NCBI GenBank assembly: GCA_029225065.1
Contig: JAQXVT010000041.1
Span: forward strand, 21,682-85,681
Direction: 5' to 3'
Length of the DNA: 64,000 nt
From: Lachnospiraceae bacterium
GTDB lineage: Bacteria > Bacillota > Clostridia > Lachnospirales > Lachnospiraceae
Shown here: positions 26,322-34,842 of the stretch, piece by piece
Position numbering within the stretch: position 1 is the first letter of the stretch
Layout of the letters: every line of letters begins with the position of its first letter
Position numbers and translations under genes: made by a program
Notes under the pieces: model-generated
Database searches by the model: none
Told to the model about the DNA's origin: nothing
What the model saw: only the letters and a program-made list of their open reading frames with translations

Positions 26322-27203
26322 ATGAAAAAAAATACGACGTCCTATAAGGTAAAACAGTACCTTATGTTCGCAGGACCGGCTACCATCCTGTTCTGTGCAG
26401 TCGTAATTCTCCCGTTTGTTTACGGTCTGTATCTGACTTTTACAAGCTGGGATGGCATTTCAACGACAAAACCTTTCGTGGGAATTTCTAACTATATTGC
26501 GGCATTTCAGGACACTGCTTACTGGCAGGCAATGGGAAGAACGGTAATCTACTCTGTGATTTCCGTAATTCTTGTAAATATTGTGGCATTCCTGCTGGCT
26601 TACATGGTAACAAGCGGTATCAAAGGACAGAACTTCTTCCGTGCAGGCTTCTTCGTTCCGAACCTGATCGGAGGTATCGTTCTTGGTTACGTATGGAAAT
26701 TCGTATTTAACCGTGCACTCGTTGCAATCGGTCAGTCTCTTTCCATCGGAGCACTTTCTACTTCCTGGCTTGCTACAACAAGCGGAGCAATGTTCTGCCT
26801 GATTCTTGTATCAGTATGGCAGTATGCCGGTTATATGATGCTGATCTACGTGGCAGGTTTTATGAGCGTTTCCAAGAGCCTTATGGAGGCAGCACAGATT
26901 GATGGATGTACACAGAGTCAGGCTACAATCAATGTAACGATTCCGCTGATGCGTTCTTCTTTCGTACAGTGTCTGTTCCTGACCATCACACGCTGCTTCA
27001 TGGTTTACGATGTAAACCTTTCTCTTACAAAAGGAGAACCGTTCAATTCTTCTGTTATGGCGGCAATGCACGTATACAATCAGGCATTTACTTATAAAAA
27101 TTACGGAACCGGTCAGGCAGAGGCACTTATCCTGTTTGTTGTCTGCGCGATCGTAGGTGTAACACAGGTTTACATCGGTAAGAAAGGGGAGGTGGCAGCA
27201 TAA
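26322..27203 (+). CDS. Sugar ABC transporter permease (MalF-like)
   Basis: 293-residue CUT1 inner-membrane permease with six predicted helices. The EAA loop that contacts the ATPase is seen at SLMEAAQIDGCTQSQATINV (about 186-205), with the conserved Gly in place. A GGGGGATGAG region precedes the ATG. It overlaps the next permease gene by one base (TAATG), indicating tight coupling. It pairs with the following protein as a heterodimer; no ATPase gene is present in the operon. Confidence 0.94.
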   Translation: MKKNTTSYKVKQYLMFAGPATILFCAVVILPFVYGLYLTFTSWDGISTTKPFVGISNYIAAFQDTAYWQAMGRTVIYSVISVILVNIVAFLLAYMVTSGIKGQNFFRAGFFVPNLIGGIVLGYVWKFVFNRALVAIGQSLSIGALSTSWLATTSGAMFCLILVSVWQYAGYMMLIYVAGFMSVSKSLMEAAQIDGCTQSQATINVTIPLMRSSFVQCLFLTITRCFMVYDVNLSLTKGEPFNSSVMAAMHVYNQAFTYKNYGTGQAEALILFVVCAIVGVTQVYIGKKGEVAA

Positions 27204-28063
27204 TGACAGATAATGCAAAAGCTGCGCGGAAGAAAAAAATTTCCCATGCGATTATGATGGTTATTCTGATCATTGCATTTATTGCATTTGTCTTCCCGTT
27301 CATTCTGGTAGTAATCAATGTATTTAAGACGAAAGGTGACATTAACTCCGCACCACTTTCTCTGATTGGTTCACACGGCTTTACCCTGGAGAACTTCCCG
27401 AATGCGATCAAGAAGATGAATTTCTGGAATTCCTTTAAGAATTCTCTGATCGTTACGATTTGCTCTACTGTATTCACCCTGCTGTTTGCATCCATGGCAG
27501 CATTTGTAATCGTCCGCAATAAATGGAAAGCCTGCGCGCTTCTGTTTTCCGGTATGATTGCATCCATGGTTATCCCGTTCCAGGTACTGATGGTTCCGCT
27601 CGTATCTCTGTACGGTGGTATCTTCCAGGTTCTGAACAGCAGAGTAACACTGATTCTGATGCACATTGGATTTTCTCTTTCAATGGCAACCTTTATGTTC
27701 CACGGTGCAATCGTTACGAATATCCCGCTGGAGCTTGAGGAGGCAGCCCTGATCGACGGATGCAGCAGATGGAAAACGTTCTGGAGCGTAGTATTCCCGC
27801 TTCTGAAACCGACCATCGCTACGGTAGCAGTTATCGATGCTATGGCATTCTGGAATGACTACCTTCTGCCGAGCCTGGTACTTAAGAGAAAAGAGCTGTA
27901 TACGATTCCGATTGCGACTCAGATCTTCTATGGTTCCTATTCAACAGATATCGGACTGATCCTGGCAGCACTGCTTCTTGCAATGCTCCCGATCCTGATT
28001 CTGTATATCTTCCTGCAGCGCTACATCATCGAGGGCGTTACCTCCGGTGCGGTAAAGGGCTGA
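27203..28063 (+). CDS. Sugar ABC transporter permease (MalG-like)
   Basis: 286-residue second CUT1 permease subunit with six predicted helices. The EAA loop is ELEEAALIDGCSRWKTFWSV (about 178-197), and the C terminus RYIIEGVTSGAVKG is the usual MalG-type ending, nearly identical to the second transporter at 42238-43077. The ATG overlaps the stop of the partner gene by one base. A shared MsmX/UgpC-type ATPase encoded elsewhere is expected to energise the complex. Confidence 0.94.
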   Translation: MTDNAKAARKKKISHAIMMVILIIAFIAFVFPFILVVINVFKTKGDINSAPLSLIGSHGFTLENFPNAIKKMNFWNSFKNSLIVTICSTVFTLLFASMAAFVIVRNKWKACALLFSGMIASMVIPFQVLMVPLVSLYGGIFQVLNSRVTLILMHIGFSLSMATFMFHGAIVTNIPLELEEAALIDGCSRWKTFWSVVFPLLKPTIATVAVIDAMAFWNDYLLPSLVLKRKELYTIPIATQIFYGSYSTDIGLILAALLLAMLPILILYIFLQRYIIEGVTSGAVKG

Positions 28064-28156
28064 TGGAATCAGATACTGAATCGAAACGGCTTGTTATGGC
28101 CGGAGCAAAAAGCGCTTATGATTCGGTTGAGGCGTACAATACAATATAATACAAAG

Positions 28157-28182
28157 CGGAAGGAGTCGGCTGACTCCTTCCG
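28157..28182 (+). other. Stem-loop between permease and GH32 genes
   Basis: Perfect 11-bp stem CGGAAGGAGTC/GACTCCTTCCG with loop GGCT. No T-run follows, so it is more likely an mRNA processing or stability element than a full terminator. Confidence 0.55.
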
Positions 28183-28268
28183 AAACTCACATTCTCCCGC
28201 GGTATGCTTCCGGTAAATAAGCCGGCTGCTTCGGGGGAATCTATATTATTTGCGATCAAGGAGGCATT

Positions 28269-29825
28269 ATGCGACTGAAGGTTACCGCAGATTATCTCTG
28301 GCTTCCGGTTGACATGTCCGGAGAAGAGAAGACACTGAATATTTACGTAGACGGAGAAAGGATCCAGGAAATCCGCATCCGCCTGGCAGCAGACCACTAT
28401 GATTTCTACGGTGCATGGAAGTGTGCAGCGTATCGCGATAAAGAGATCGAACTGACATTCGAAAATGAGGAAGTGCTTGCGACATCTCCGATTCGTCTGG
28501 AGATGGAGCGCCCGAAAAATGATTATCCGTATCGCCCGAAGTTTCATCACACGGCTTCCTATGGCTGGGTAAATGATCCAAACGGACTGGTTTATTCGGA
28601 TGGCGTTTATCATTTGTTTTATCAGTACAATCCATATTCCACGGCATGGGAAAATATGAGCTGGGGACATGCAGTCAGCCGGGATCTGTTTTCCTGGGAG
28701 GAGCTGGATGTTGCAATGATTCCGGATCAGTATGGCACGGCGTATTCCGGCTGCGGATTAGTAGACCGTAAAAACACGGCCGGCTGCGGTCAGGATGCAC
28801 TTTTGTTTTTCTATACGGCGGCAGGCGGAAGAAACGATTGGTCAACAGAGCTTGGTAACCGCTTTACGCAGCGCCTGCGCTGGTCAGATGACCAGGGTGT
28901 GACACTGCATGACGATCCGGAGGTGATCGTTCCGTGGATGGTGGAAGAAAACCGGGATCCGAAAATTTTCTGGCACGATTCCACAAAAGCGTATATTATG
29001 ATATTATATTTAGATGGAAATGATTTCATGATTCTGCGTTCGGAGGATCTGCGTCACTGGACGGAGAGCCAGAGACTCAGCGTCCCGGGGATGTGGGAAT
29101 GTCCGGCACTGATGGAACTGCCTGTAGAGGGCACAGAGGAAAAGCGCTGGGTATTCTGGTCAGCAGATGGATATTATCAGATCGGAACCTTTGATGGCTA
29201 TCAGTTCCGGGCTGAGACAGAGCGCCAGATGGCATATTTCAGCAGAAGAGCGTATGCGGCACAGACATATGACAATACGGGAGACCGTGTGATTATGGTT
29301 CCGTGGATCCGTCTGGACAGTACATTGGGTAATTATCATGGAGCAATGGGTATTCCGCAGGTACTGACCTTAAAACGTACGAAAGACGGAGATCGTATTG
29401 CATTCCATATGCCGCAGGAAATGGAAGCACTCCGCGGCGAGTGGGCAGAGCTTCCGCTGGAGACGGATATTGCGATCGCAGATGAAGCGAGAGAGATTCG
29501 CCTTTCCTGGAAACCGGGCATGAGCGGAAAAGCAGATCTTGCCATCGGTGAGACCGTGATCCGTATCGATTTTGCGCAGGGCAAGCTGAACGTGGATACG
29601 GCAAGACTCCATGAAAAGGATACTGAGCTGCGGGCATCATTTGACCCGGCAGACGGACTTGATCTTCAGATCACAACCGACCAGGAAATGATTGATGTGT
29701 TAGGCCAGGGCGGTGTGATCTGCGGCACGATTGAGACGGAGGAGAATGTACTCGGAAAGACCGTGCGACTGAATGCACAGGAGAAGCCGGAAACATTCCA
29801 GTGGTGCAATATCACAATATCATAA
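28269..29825 (+). CDS. GH32 beta-fructosidase (sucrose/fructan hydrolase)
   Basis: 518-residue glycoside hydrolase family 32 enzyme that splits terminal beta-fructosyl bonds of sucrose or fructo-oligosaccharides. The nucleophile Asp103 is in WVNDPNG, the transition-state stabiliser Asp230 in ENRDPKIF and the acid/base Glu277 in MWECPAL. A beta-sandwich follows the five-blade propeller. About 90 residues precede the propeller, a longer N-terminal segment than in classical invertases. No signal peptide, so it acts in the cytoplasm on imported sugar. A CAAGGAGG site precedes the ATG. It follows the CUT1 transporter genes and precedes the LacI gene. Confidence 0.94.
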   Translation: MRLKVTADYLWLPVDMSGEEKTLNIYVDGERIQEIRIRLAADHYDFYGAWKCAAYRDKEIELTFENEEVLATSPIRLEMERPKNDYPYRPKFHHTASYGWVNDPNGLVYSDGVYHLFYQYNPYSTAWENMSWGHAVSRDLFSWEELDVAMIPDQYGTAYSGCGLVDRKNTAGCGQDALLFFYTAAGGRNDWSTELGNRFTQRLRWSDDQGVTLHDDPEVIVPWMVEENRDPKIFWHDSTKAYIMILYLDGNDFMILRSEDLRHWTESQRLSVPGMWECPALMELPVEGTEEKRWVFWSADGYYQIGTFDGYQFRAETERQMAYFSRRAYAAQTYDNTGDRVIMVPWIRLDSTLGNYHGAMGIPQVLTLKRTKDGDRIAFHMPQEMEALRGEWAELPLETDIAIADEAREIRLSWKPGMSGKADLAIGETVIRIDFAQGKLNVDTARLHEKDTELRASFDPADGLDLQITTDQEMIDVLGQGGVICGTIETEENVLGKTVRLNAQEKPETFQWCNITIS

Positions 29826-29831
29826 GAAGGG

Positions 29832-29855
29832 CCCCACGAAAGTGGGTGGATTTTT
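29832..29855 (+). terminator. Terminator after GH32
   Basis: Five-base-pair GC stem CCCAC/GTGGG with a GAAA tetraloop, then GGATTTTTAT. It ends the sucrose operon ahead of the LacI gene. Confidence 0.6.
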
Positions 29856-29983
29856 ATGATCCATCCCTCCCGAGATATAAAATATAAACACAGTAAAAAT
29901 GTAATGACAGCAGATGACGCGATATACAGCTATTGAAATTAATAGAAACTGTGATGTGTACAGCGGCAGGAAAGGTATGGGGT

Positions 29984-31006
29984 ATGGTAACAATTAAGGA
30001 TGTAGCACAGGATGCCGGTGTATCCGTCGGAACTGTATCAAATGTAATAAATGGCGGAAATGTCAGCGAAGAACGAAGAAGCAGAGTGGAGGCGTCAATA
30101 CAGAAGCTCGGGTATCAGGTAAACGGGCTGGCGCGCGGGATGCGGACGCAGCGGACCGACTATGTGGTCGTGATGCTGCCGGGTATCACGAATCCTTTTT
30201 ACAATATGCTCCTGCGGGATCTGGAGAAAGCGCTTACGGATATCGGCAAGCAGCTGGTTCTGTGTATCTCAGACGGAGACCAGAAAAAGGAGATCAAGTA
30301 CATCGAGATGGCGAAGTACAACAAGGTAGACGGCGTCATTGGTGTCACGTTCAGCAACGTGGAAAAGTACATTGAGGATGCTGCAGCTTATGTGTCGATT
30401 GAACGCTGCCTGCCGGGTGTGCCGTGCGTGTCCTGCGACAATTACGGCGGCGGCTGGATGGCGGCGGAAAATCTGATTCGGCGCGGAGCCAAGAATCTGT
30501 TGTTTTTTCAAACCATCAGTTCGGTAGAAAATGAGGTTCGAAAAAGAAGATATGGATTCGAGGCGTGCTGTGAGGCAAATGATGTGGCATATGGCAGTGT
30601 GTCTTTTTCGGAGCAGCAGGTGCCAAGTATCTATTCGTCGTTTTCCGCAAGAAATCTGATCAACAGCGTGCTGCGTGCACATATGGAAAATCACGGAAAA
30701 GGAGCGCGGCCGGACGGAATTTTTGCCGGCACCGACCATCTGGCAATCGTTATCATGGAGGAGCTGCGCAGTATGGGACTGCGGGTTCCGGAGGATGTTC
30801 AGGTGATTGGCTACGACGGACTGAAGATGCTCAATACGGGCAGACAGCTTGTCTCCAGTATTTATCAGGATACGGATCTGATTGCAAAGACCAGTGTGGA
30901 CTGTCTGGAGCGGCTGTTAAATGGTGAAAAAGTGGAGAATATCATCAATCTCCCGGTTACGTTCATCGAGGGCGGATCGACCCTTTCACTGACAGGAGAG
31001 AAATAA
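29984..31006 (+). CDS. LacI family transcriptional regulator
   Basis: 340-residue repressor. The N-terminal helix-turn-helix is TIKDVAQDAGVSVGTVSNVI, followed by the hinge region and a periplasmic-binding-like sugar-sensing domain (VVMLPGITNPFYNMLLRDLE onward, ending with a dimer interface). The ATG at 29984 gives the standard start just before the HTH; upstream in-frame codons lack a site. It is placed between GH32 and the amylosucrase-type gene and most probably controls the promoter at 24605-24633 through the TGAA-CG-TTCA palindromes; that link is inference. Sucrose or a fructoside is the likely inducer. Confidence 0.92.
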   Translation: MVTIKDVAQDAGVSVGTVSNVINGGNVSEERRSRVEASIQKLGYQVNGLARGMRTQRTDYVVVMLPGITNPFYNMLLRDLEKALTDIGKQLVLCISDGDQKKEIKYIEMAKYNKVDGVIGVTFSNVEKYIEDAAAYVSIERCLPGVPCVSCDNYGGGWMAAENLIRRGAKNLLFFQTISSVENEVRKRRYGFEACCEANDVAYGSVSFSEQQVPSIYSSFSARNLINSVLRAHMENHGKGARPDGIFAGTDHLAIVIMEELRSMGLRVPEDVQVIGYDGLKMLNTGRQLVSSIYQDTDLIAKTSVDCLERLLNGEKVENIINLPVTFIEGGSTLSLTGEK

Positions 31007-31199
31007 GGGGAACTGTCCGGGGTTAGCCTCCAAAATGCTGTGTATTTTGTTGGTATGGCATATCTGCCAGATGAAATTTTGAAAGTGTCCTTAAAAGTCA
31101 GGTATTTCATATTCACTTTATAAAATTTCATCCAGTTTTGGACAGTTACAAATAAAAAAAGTTCCCGACAGAATCCGGATCGGGAAACAGGAGACGAAG

Positions 31200-33626
31200 A
31201 TGAGTAGAGGAAAAAGAACAGCAAAGAAAACTACCGCAAAGAAAGCGCCGGAAGTAGCGAAGGCTGTGGAGGCAGAGGTTAAAGTAAAGGCAGAAGCAGA
31301 GGCAAAAGCCGAGGCAGAGAAGAAGGCAAAGGAAGAAGCAGAAGCGAAGGCAAAAGCTGAGGAAGAAGCGAAAGCAAAGGCGAAGGCTGAGGCGGAAGTA
31401 AAGGCAAAAGCCGAGGCAGAGAAGAAGGCTAAGGAAGAAGCGGAAGCGAAGGCGAAGGCAGAGGCGGAAGCAAAGGCAAAAGCCGAGGCAGAGAAGAAGG
31501 CTAAGGAAGAAGCGGAAGCGAAGGCAAAAGCTGAGGCAGAGAAGAAGGCTAAGGAAGAAGCGGAAGCGAAGGCAAAAGCTGAGGCAGAAGCGAAAGCAAA
31601 AGCTGAGGCAGAGAAGAAGGCTAAGGAAGAAGCGGAAGCGAAGGCAAAAGCTGAGGCAGAGAAGAAGGCTAAGGAAGAAGCGGAAGCGAAGGCGAAGGCT
31701 GAGGCGGAGAAGAAGGCAAAGGAAGAAGCAGAAGCAAAGGCAAAGGCTGATGCAGAAGCCAAAGCAAAAGCTGAGGCAGAGAAAGCGGCAGCTGAGGAGG
31801 AGAATGTCTACCGCAGACGTTTCAACCGCCATTTCGATGAGCTGCGCTGGCTGTACATGGAGCTTTACGGAAATGATTCGATGTTTGCAGAACTGTGCGA
31901 CAACATGGAGCGCTTTTATCATGAGAGAAGCAAGAGCCTGAAGGTTTCCGATTATGCGCGTGAGGTGAAGCCGGACTGGTACAAGCAGAATGACATGATG
32001 GGTATGATGTTCTACATCGACAATTTTGCAGGAAATATGAAGGGTGTGCAGAGCCGTCTGGATTATATCGAGCAGTGCGATGTAAACTACATTCATCTGA
32101 TGCCGTTCCTGGATACGCCGGAGGGACGCTCCGACGGAGGTTACGCGGTAGCAGACTTCCGCAAGGTACAGGAAAAGCTTGGTACAATGGATGATCTGGA
32201 GAACCTGACAGCAGCCTGCCACGAGAAGAAGATCAACGTGTGCATGGACTTTGTTATGAACCATACGTCTGAGGATCACGAGTGGGCAAGAAGAGCGCGC
32301 AGCGGCGACGGCGAGTACATGAGCCGTTACTTCTTCTTCAACAACTGGGATATCCCGTCGCGGTATGAGGAGACGGTTCCGCAGGTATTCCCGACAACAG
32401 CACCGGGCAACTTTACCTGGCTTCCGGATGCAGGCCATTATGTCATGACCTCATTTTACCCGTATCAGTGGGACCTGAACTACCGCAATCCGCGTGTCTT
32501 CAACGAGATGATGTACAATTTCCTGTTCCTGGCGAACAAGGGAATCGATATTATCCGAATCGATGCGGTGCCGTATATCTGGAAAGAGCTTGGCACAAGC
32601 TGCCGCAATCTTCCGCAGGTACATACAATCGTGCGTATGATGCGTATGATCGGCGAGATCGTTTGCCCGGGCATTCTGCTGCTGGGCGAGGTTGTAATGG
32701 AGCCGGAGAAGGTCGTACCGTATTTTGGAACCGTGGAAAAGCCGGAATGCCATATGCTTTACAATGTAACGACAATGGCAACGACCTGGCATACTGTGGC
32801 AACCCGCGATGTGAGCCTGCTCAAAAAGCAGCTTGATATCGTAAACGGTCTGCCGAAGGATTATGTATTCCTGAACTATCTGCGGTGCCATGACGATATC
32901 GGCTGGGGTCTGGATTATCCGACACTTGCCATGGAAGGTATGAAGGAGCGTTCCCACAAGAAGTATCTGAATGATTATTTCCAGGGATACGCAGGAAACA
33001 GCACGAGCCGCGGAGAGCTTTACAATGCAGATCCGGTGACTGGAGATGCACGTTTCTGCGGAACGACTGCTTCGATGTGTGGTGTGGAAAAGGCAGGATT
33101 TGAGCAGGATGACGCAGCGATGGACGTTGCAATCCGCAAGGATCTGATGCTTCACGCATATATGTTTATGCAGTCTGGTATTCCGGTGCTTTACAGCGGC
33201 GATGAGATTGCACAGGTCAACGATTACACTTATAAAAATAATCCGAACAAGGCAGCAGACTCCCGTTATATCCATCGAGGAGCAATGCGCTGGGATCTGG
33301 CAGAAAAGCGTAAGGACAAAACGACCGTGGAAGGAAAGCTCTTCCAGGGACTGCACCAGCTCGAAGAGATCCGTAAGAGTGAGAAAGCGTTCGTATCCTA
33401 TGCTGATACCTGGACGATTGAGACTTGGGACAAGGGTCTGCTTTGCATCGGAAGATATTATGATGGAGATAAGATCCTCGGCGTGTTTAACTTCAGTGAG
33501 TTTGACAAAACTGCATGGATTAATGAGACGGATGGAGATTATGTAGATCTGATTTCCGGACGGAAGATGAAAGCGGCAGGAGTAAATATTCCGGCATTCG
33601 GATATTATTATCTGAAAAAGTGCTGA
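31200..33626 (+). CDS. GH13_4 amylosucrase-type enzyme with long N-terminal helix
   Basis: 808 residues. Residues about 1-205 are an almost pure Lys/Glu/Ala helix built from EAEKKAKEEAEAKAK-type units; residues about 206-808 match amylosucrases along their length (for example HLMPFLDTPEGRSDGGYAV, DFVMNHTSEDHEWA, QWDLNYRNPRVF). Amylosucrase transfers glucose from sucrose to an alpha-1,4-glucan and releases fructose; related enzymes only hydrolyse sucrose. Nucleophile Asp455 is in IIRIDAVPYIW, acid/base Glu497 in LLGEVVM and Asp565 in RCHDDIGWG. No signal peptide or membrane helix is visible. An AGGAGA site precedes the ATG. It lies downstream of the sucrose operon and LacI gene. The helix is not part of the family I know. 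Confidence 0.9.
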   Translation: MSRGKRTAKKTTAKKAPEVAKAVEAEVKVKAEAEAKAEAEKKAKEEAEAKAKAEEEAKAKAKAEAEVKAKAEAEKKAKEEAEAKAKAEAEAKAKAEAEKKAKEEAEAKAKAEAEKKAKEEAEAKAKAEAEAKAKAEAEKKAKEEAEAKAKAEAEKKAKEEAEAKAKAEAEKKAKEEAEAKAKADAEAKAKAEAEKAAAEEENVYRRRFNRHFDELRWLYMELYGNDSMFAELCDNMERFYHERSKSLKVSDYAREVKPDWYKQNDMMGMMFYIDNFAGNMKGVQSRLDYIEQCDVNYIHLMPFLDTPEGRSDGGYAVADFRKVQEKLGTMDDLENLTAACHEKKINVCMDFVMNHTSEDHEWARRARSGDGEYMSRYFFFNNWDIPSRYEETVPQVFPTTAPGNFTWLPDAGHYVMTSFYPYQWDLNYRNPRVFNEMMYNFLFLANKGIDIIRIDAVPYIWKELGTSCRNLPQVHTIVRMMRMIGEIVCPGILLLGEVVMEPEKVVPYFGTVEKPECHMLYNVTTMATTWHTVATRDVSLLKKQLDIVNGLPKDYVFLNYLRCHDDIGWGLDYPTLAMEGMKERSHKKYLNDYFQGYAGNSTSRGELYNADPVTGDARFCGTTASMCGVEKAGFEQDDAAMDVAIRKDLMLHAYMFMQSGIPVLYSGDEIAQVNDYTYKNNPNKAADSRYIHRGAMRWDLAEKRKDKTTVEGKLFQGLHQLEEIRKSEKAFVSYADTWTIETWDKGLLCIGRYYDGDKILGVFNFSEFDKTAWINETDGDYVDLISGRKMKAAGVNIPAFGYYYLKKC

Positions 33627-33660
33627 TAAGCGCTGCTGCAGCTGACATAGAATAAAAGAA

Positions 33661-33726
33661 AAGAGCCGATTGCCCGGAAGGCAGGGCGGGGATTCCGCCT
33701 CTGCCCGAACGGGGATCGGCTTTTTA
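33661..33726 (+). terminator. Terminator after the amylosucrase-type gene
   Basis: Outer stem GCCGAT/ATCGGC (33665-33670 with 33715-33720) with a second GC-rich hairpin inside, followed by TTTTT. Flanking A residues make it usable from both sides, which fits the convergent sdaAA gene. Confidence 0.75.
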
Positions 33727-33764
33727 GCTGAACTGAAAAGCAGTTGTTTGGTTATGAGGTGGAG

Positions 33765-34658
33765 CTACTGGGAAATATTCTGCACTTTTTTACTGATTTC
33801 AATTGCGCGTTTTGTAGCTGCCAGGCCGCCGCGTCCTGTCTCCCGAAGGGAGACATCCATGAGATCACCGACCTCCTTCATGGCATCAATGACCTGATCG
33901 GCCGGAATCGCACTCTTGATTCCGGCCAGTGCCATATCTGCGGCTGACATGGCGTTTACGGCCCCGATGACGTTTCGCTTCACGCACGGTACTTCCACGA
34001 GTCCGGAGACCGGGTCGCAGACAAGACCGAGCAGATTTTTCAGGCTCATGGCAACAGCCTGCAGGATCGCATCACAGCGGCCGCCGCGCAGAAAGACGAG
34101 AGCACCGGCTGCCATCGCGGAGGAAGATCCAATCTCCGCCTGACAGCCGCCGGAAGCGCCTGCGATGCTTGCCCGCGTGGCGATGACCTGCCCGATTCCG
34201 GCCGCGACGAAGAGGGAGAGGACGAAATCGGTTTCTGCGGGTGCGTTGTGCTTTTCCTCTGATTCTTTGAAAAGTGGGATCAGAACCGCTGGAAGCACGC
34301 CGCAGGCACCGGCCGTCGGAGCAGCAACGATGCGCTTCATGCAGGCGTTTGATTCGCCCATCTGCAGTGCCTGTGAGATGACACGGCTCATGCGGTCGCC
34401 GCACAGTGTATTTCCAGTTTCCGCGTAGCGTGCCATGCGTCCACCGTCTCCGCCGACAAGGCCGCTTGTGGACATGCGGTTTTCATCGTAGGAACGGCCG
34501 GCTTCGAGCATGCTTTCCCAGATATGCTGCATCTGCTGCATGGTAGCTTCACGTGTCACGAGCCGGTCATTTTGATCCTCGAGAATGACAGCCTCCGCGA
34601 AAGAAACAGATTTTTTCTGACAGACCTGTACGATCTGTTCTAAAGATTCAAATGCCAT
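33765..34658 (-). CDS. sdaAA: L-serine dehydratase, iron-sulfur type, alpha subunit
   Basis: Catalytic subunit of the oxygen-sensitive [4Fe-4S] L-serine dehydratase, converting L-serine to pyruvate and ammonia. 297 residues. Cluster-ligand candidates are the Cys residues in GACGVLP, GGCQAEIGSS and LVCDPVSGLVEVPC, and the SAMAAGALV region is typical. The ATG at 34656-34658 has a CTGGAGGA site; the longer upstream frame does not. It follows sdaAB in the same transcript, separated by 183 bases that contain two copies of the palindromic repeat. Confidence 0.95.
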   Translation of the reverse strand: MAFESLEQIVQVCQKKSVSFAEAVILEDQNDRLVTREATMQQMQHIWESMLEAGRSYDENRMSTSGLVGGDGGRMARYAETGNTLCGDRMSRVISQALQMGESNACMKRIVAAPTAGACGVLPAVLIPLFKESEEKHNAPAETDFVLSLFVAAGIGQVIATRASIAGASGGCQAEIGSSSAMAAGALVFLRGGRCDAILQAVAMSLKNLLGLVCDPVSGLVEVPCVKRNVIGAVNAMSAADMALAGIKSAIPADQVIDAMKEVGDLMDVSLRETGRGGLAATKRAIEISKKVQNISQ

Positions 34659-34750
34659 AGAAATCCTCCAGAAATGATAGTGAAACCTCTCGGAAGTCAG
34701 ACGCAAAGTGCTGTGTTTTTCTCCGGAGGTGGGATTGAAAAATAAAAGTC

Positions 34751-34842
34751 TAACCGAATCAGGCAAGTAGTGAAGCGGATTGCGAATATCCGCTTTGACT
34801 CGAGTCAGGCAGGTAACGTAGCGAATTGTAAATACCTGGTTT
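34751..34842 (+). repeat. Tandem palindromic repeats inside the sda operon
   Basis: The first unit (34751-34800) is well preserved: TAACCGAATCAGGCAAG, then GAAGCGGATTGCGAATATC plus CGCTTTGACT. It is followed at once by a degenerate unit (34801-34842) beginning CGAGTCAGGCAGGTAACG. Together they fill half of the gap between sdaAB and sdaAA. Confidence 0.75.

Noticed and set aside
31290..31790. CRISPR array or intergenic tandem repeat
   Set aside because: The repeats are contiguous, in frame and without unique spacers; they encode the helix of the amylosucrase-type protein.
31118..32438. Ala/Phe/Ser- and Leu/Cys/Arg-rich ORFs opposite the amylosucrase-type gene
   Set aside because: Both arise from reading the Lys/Glu/Ala repeat DNA on the opposite strand; they have no ribosome binding site and no homology.
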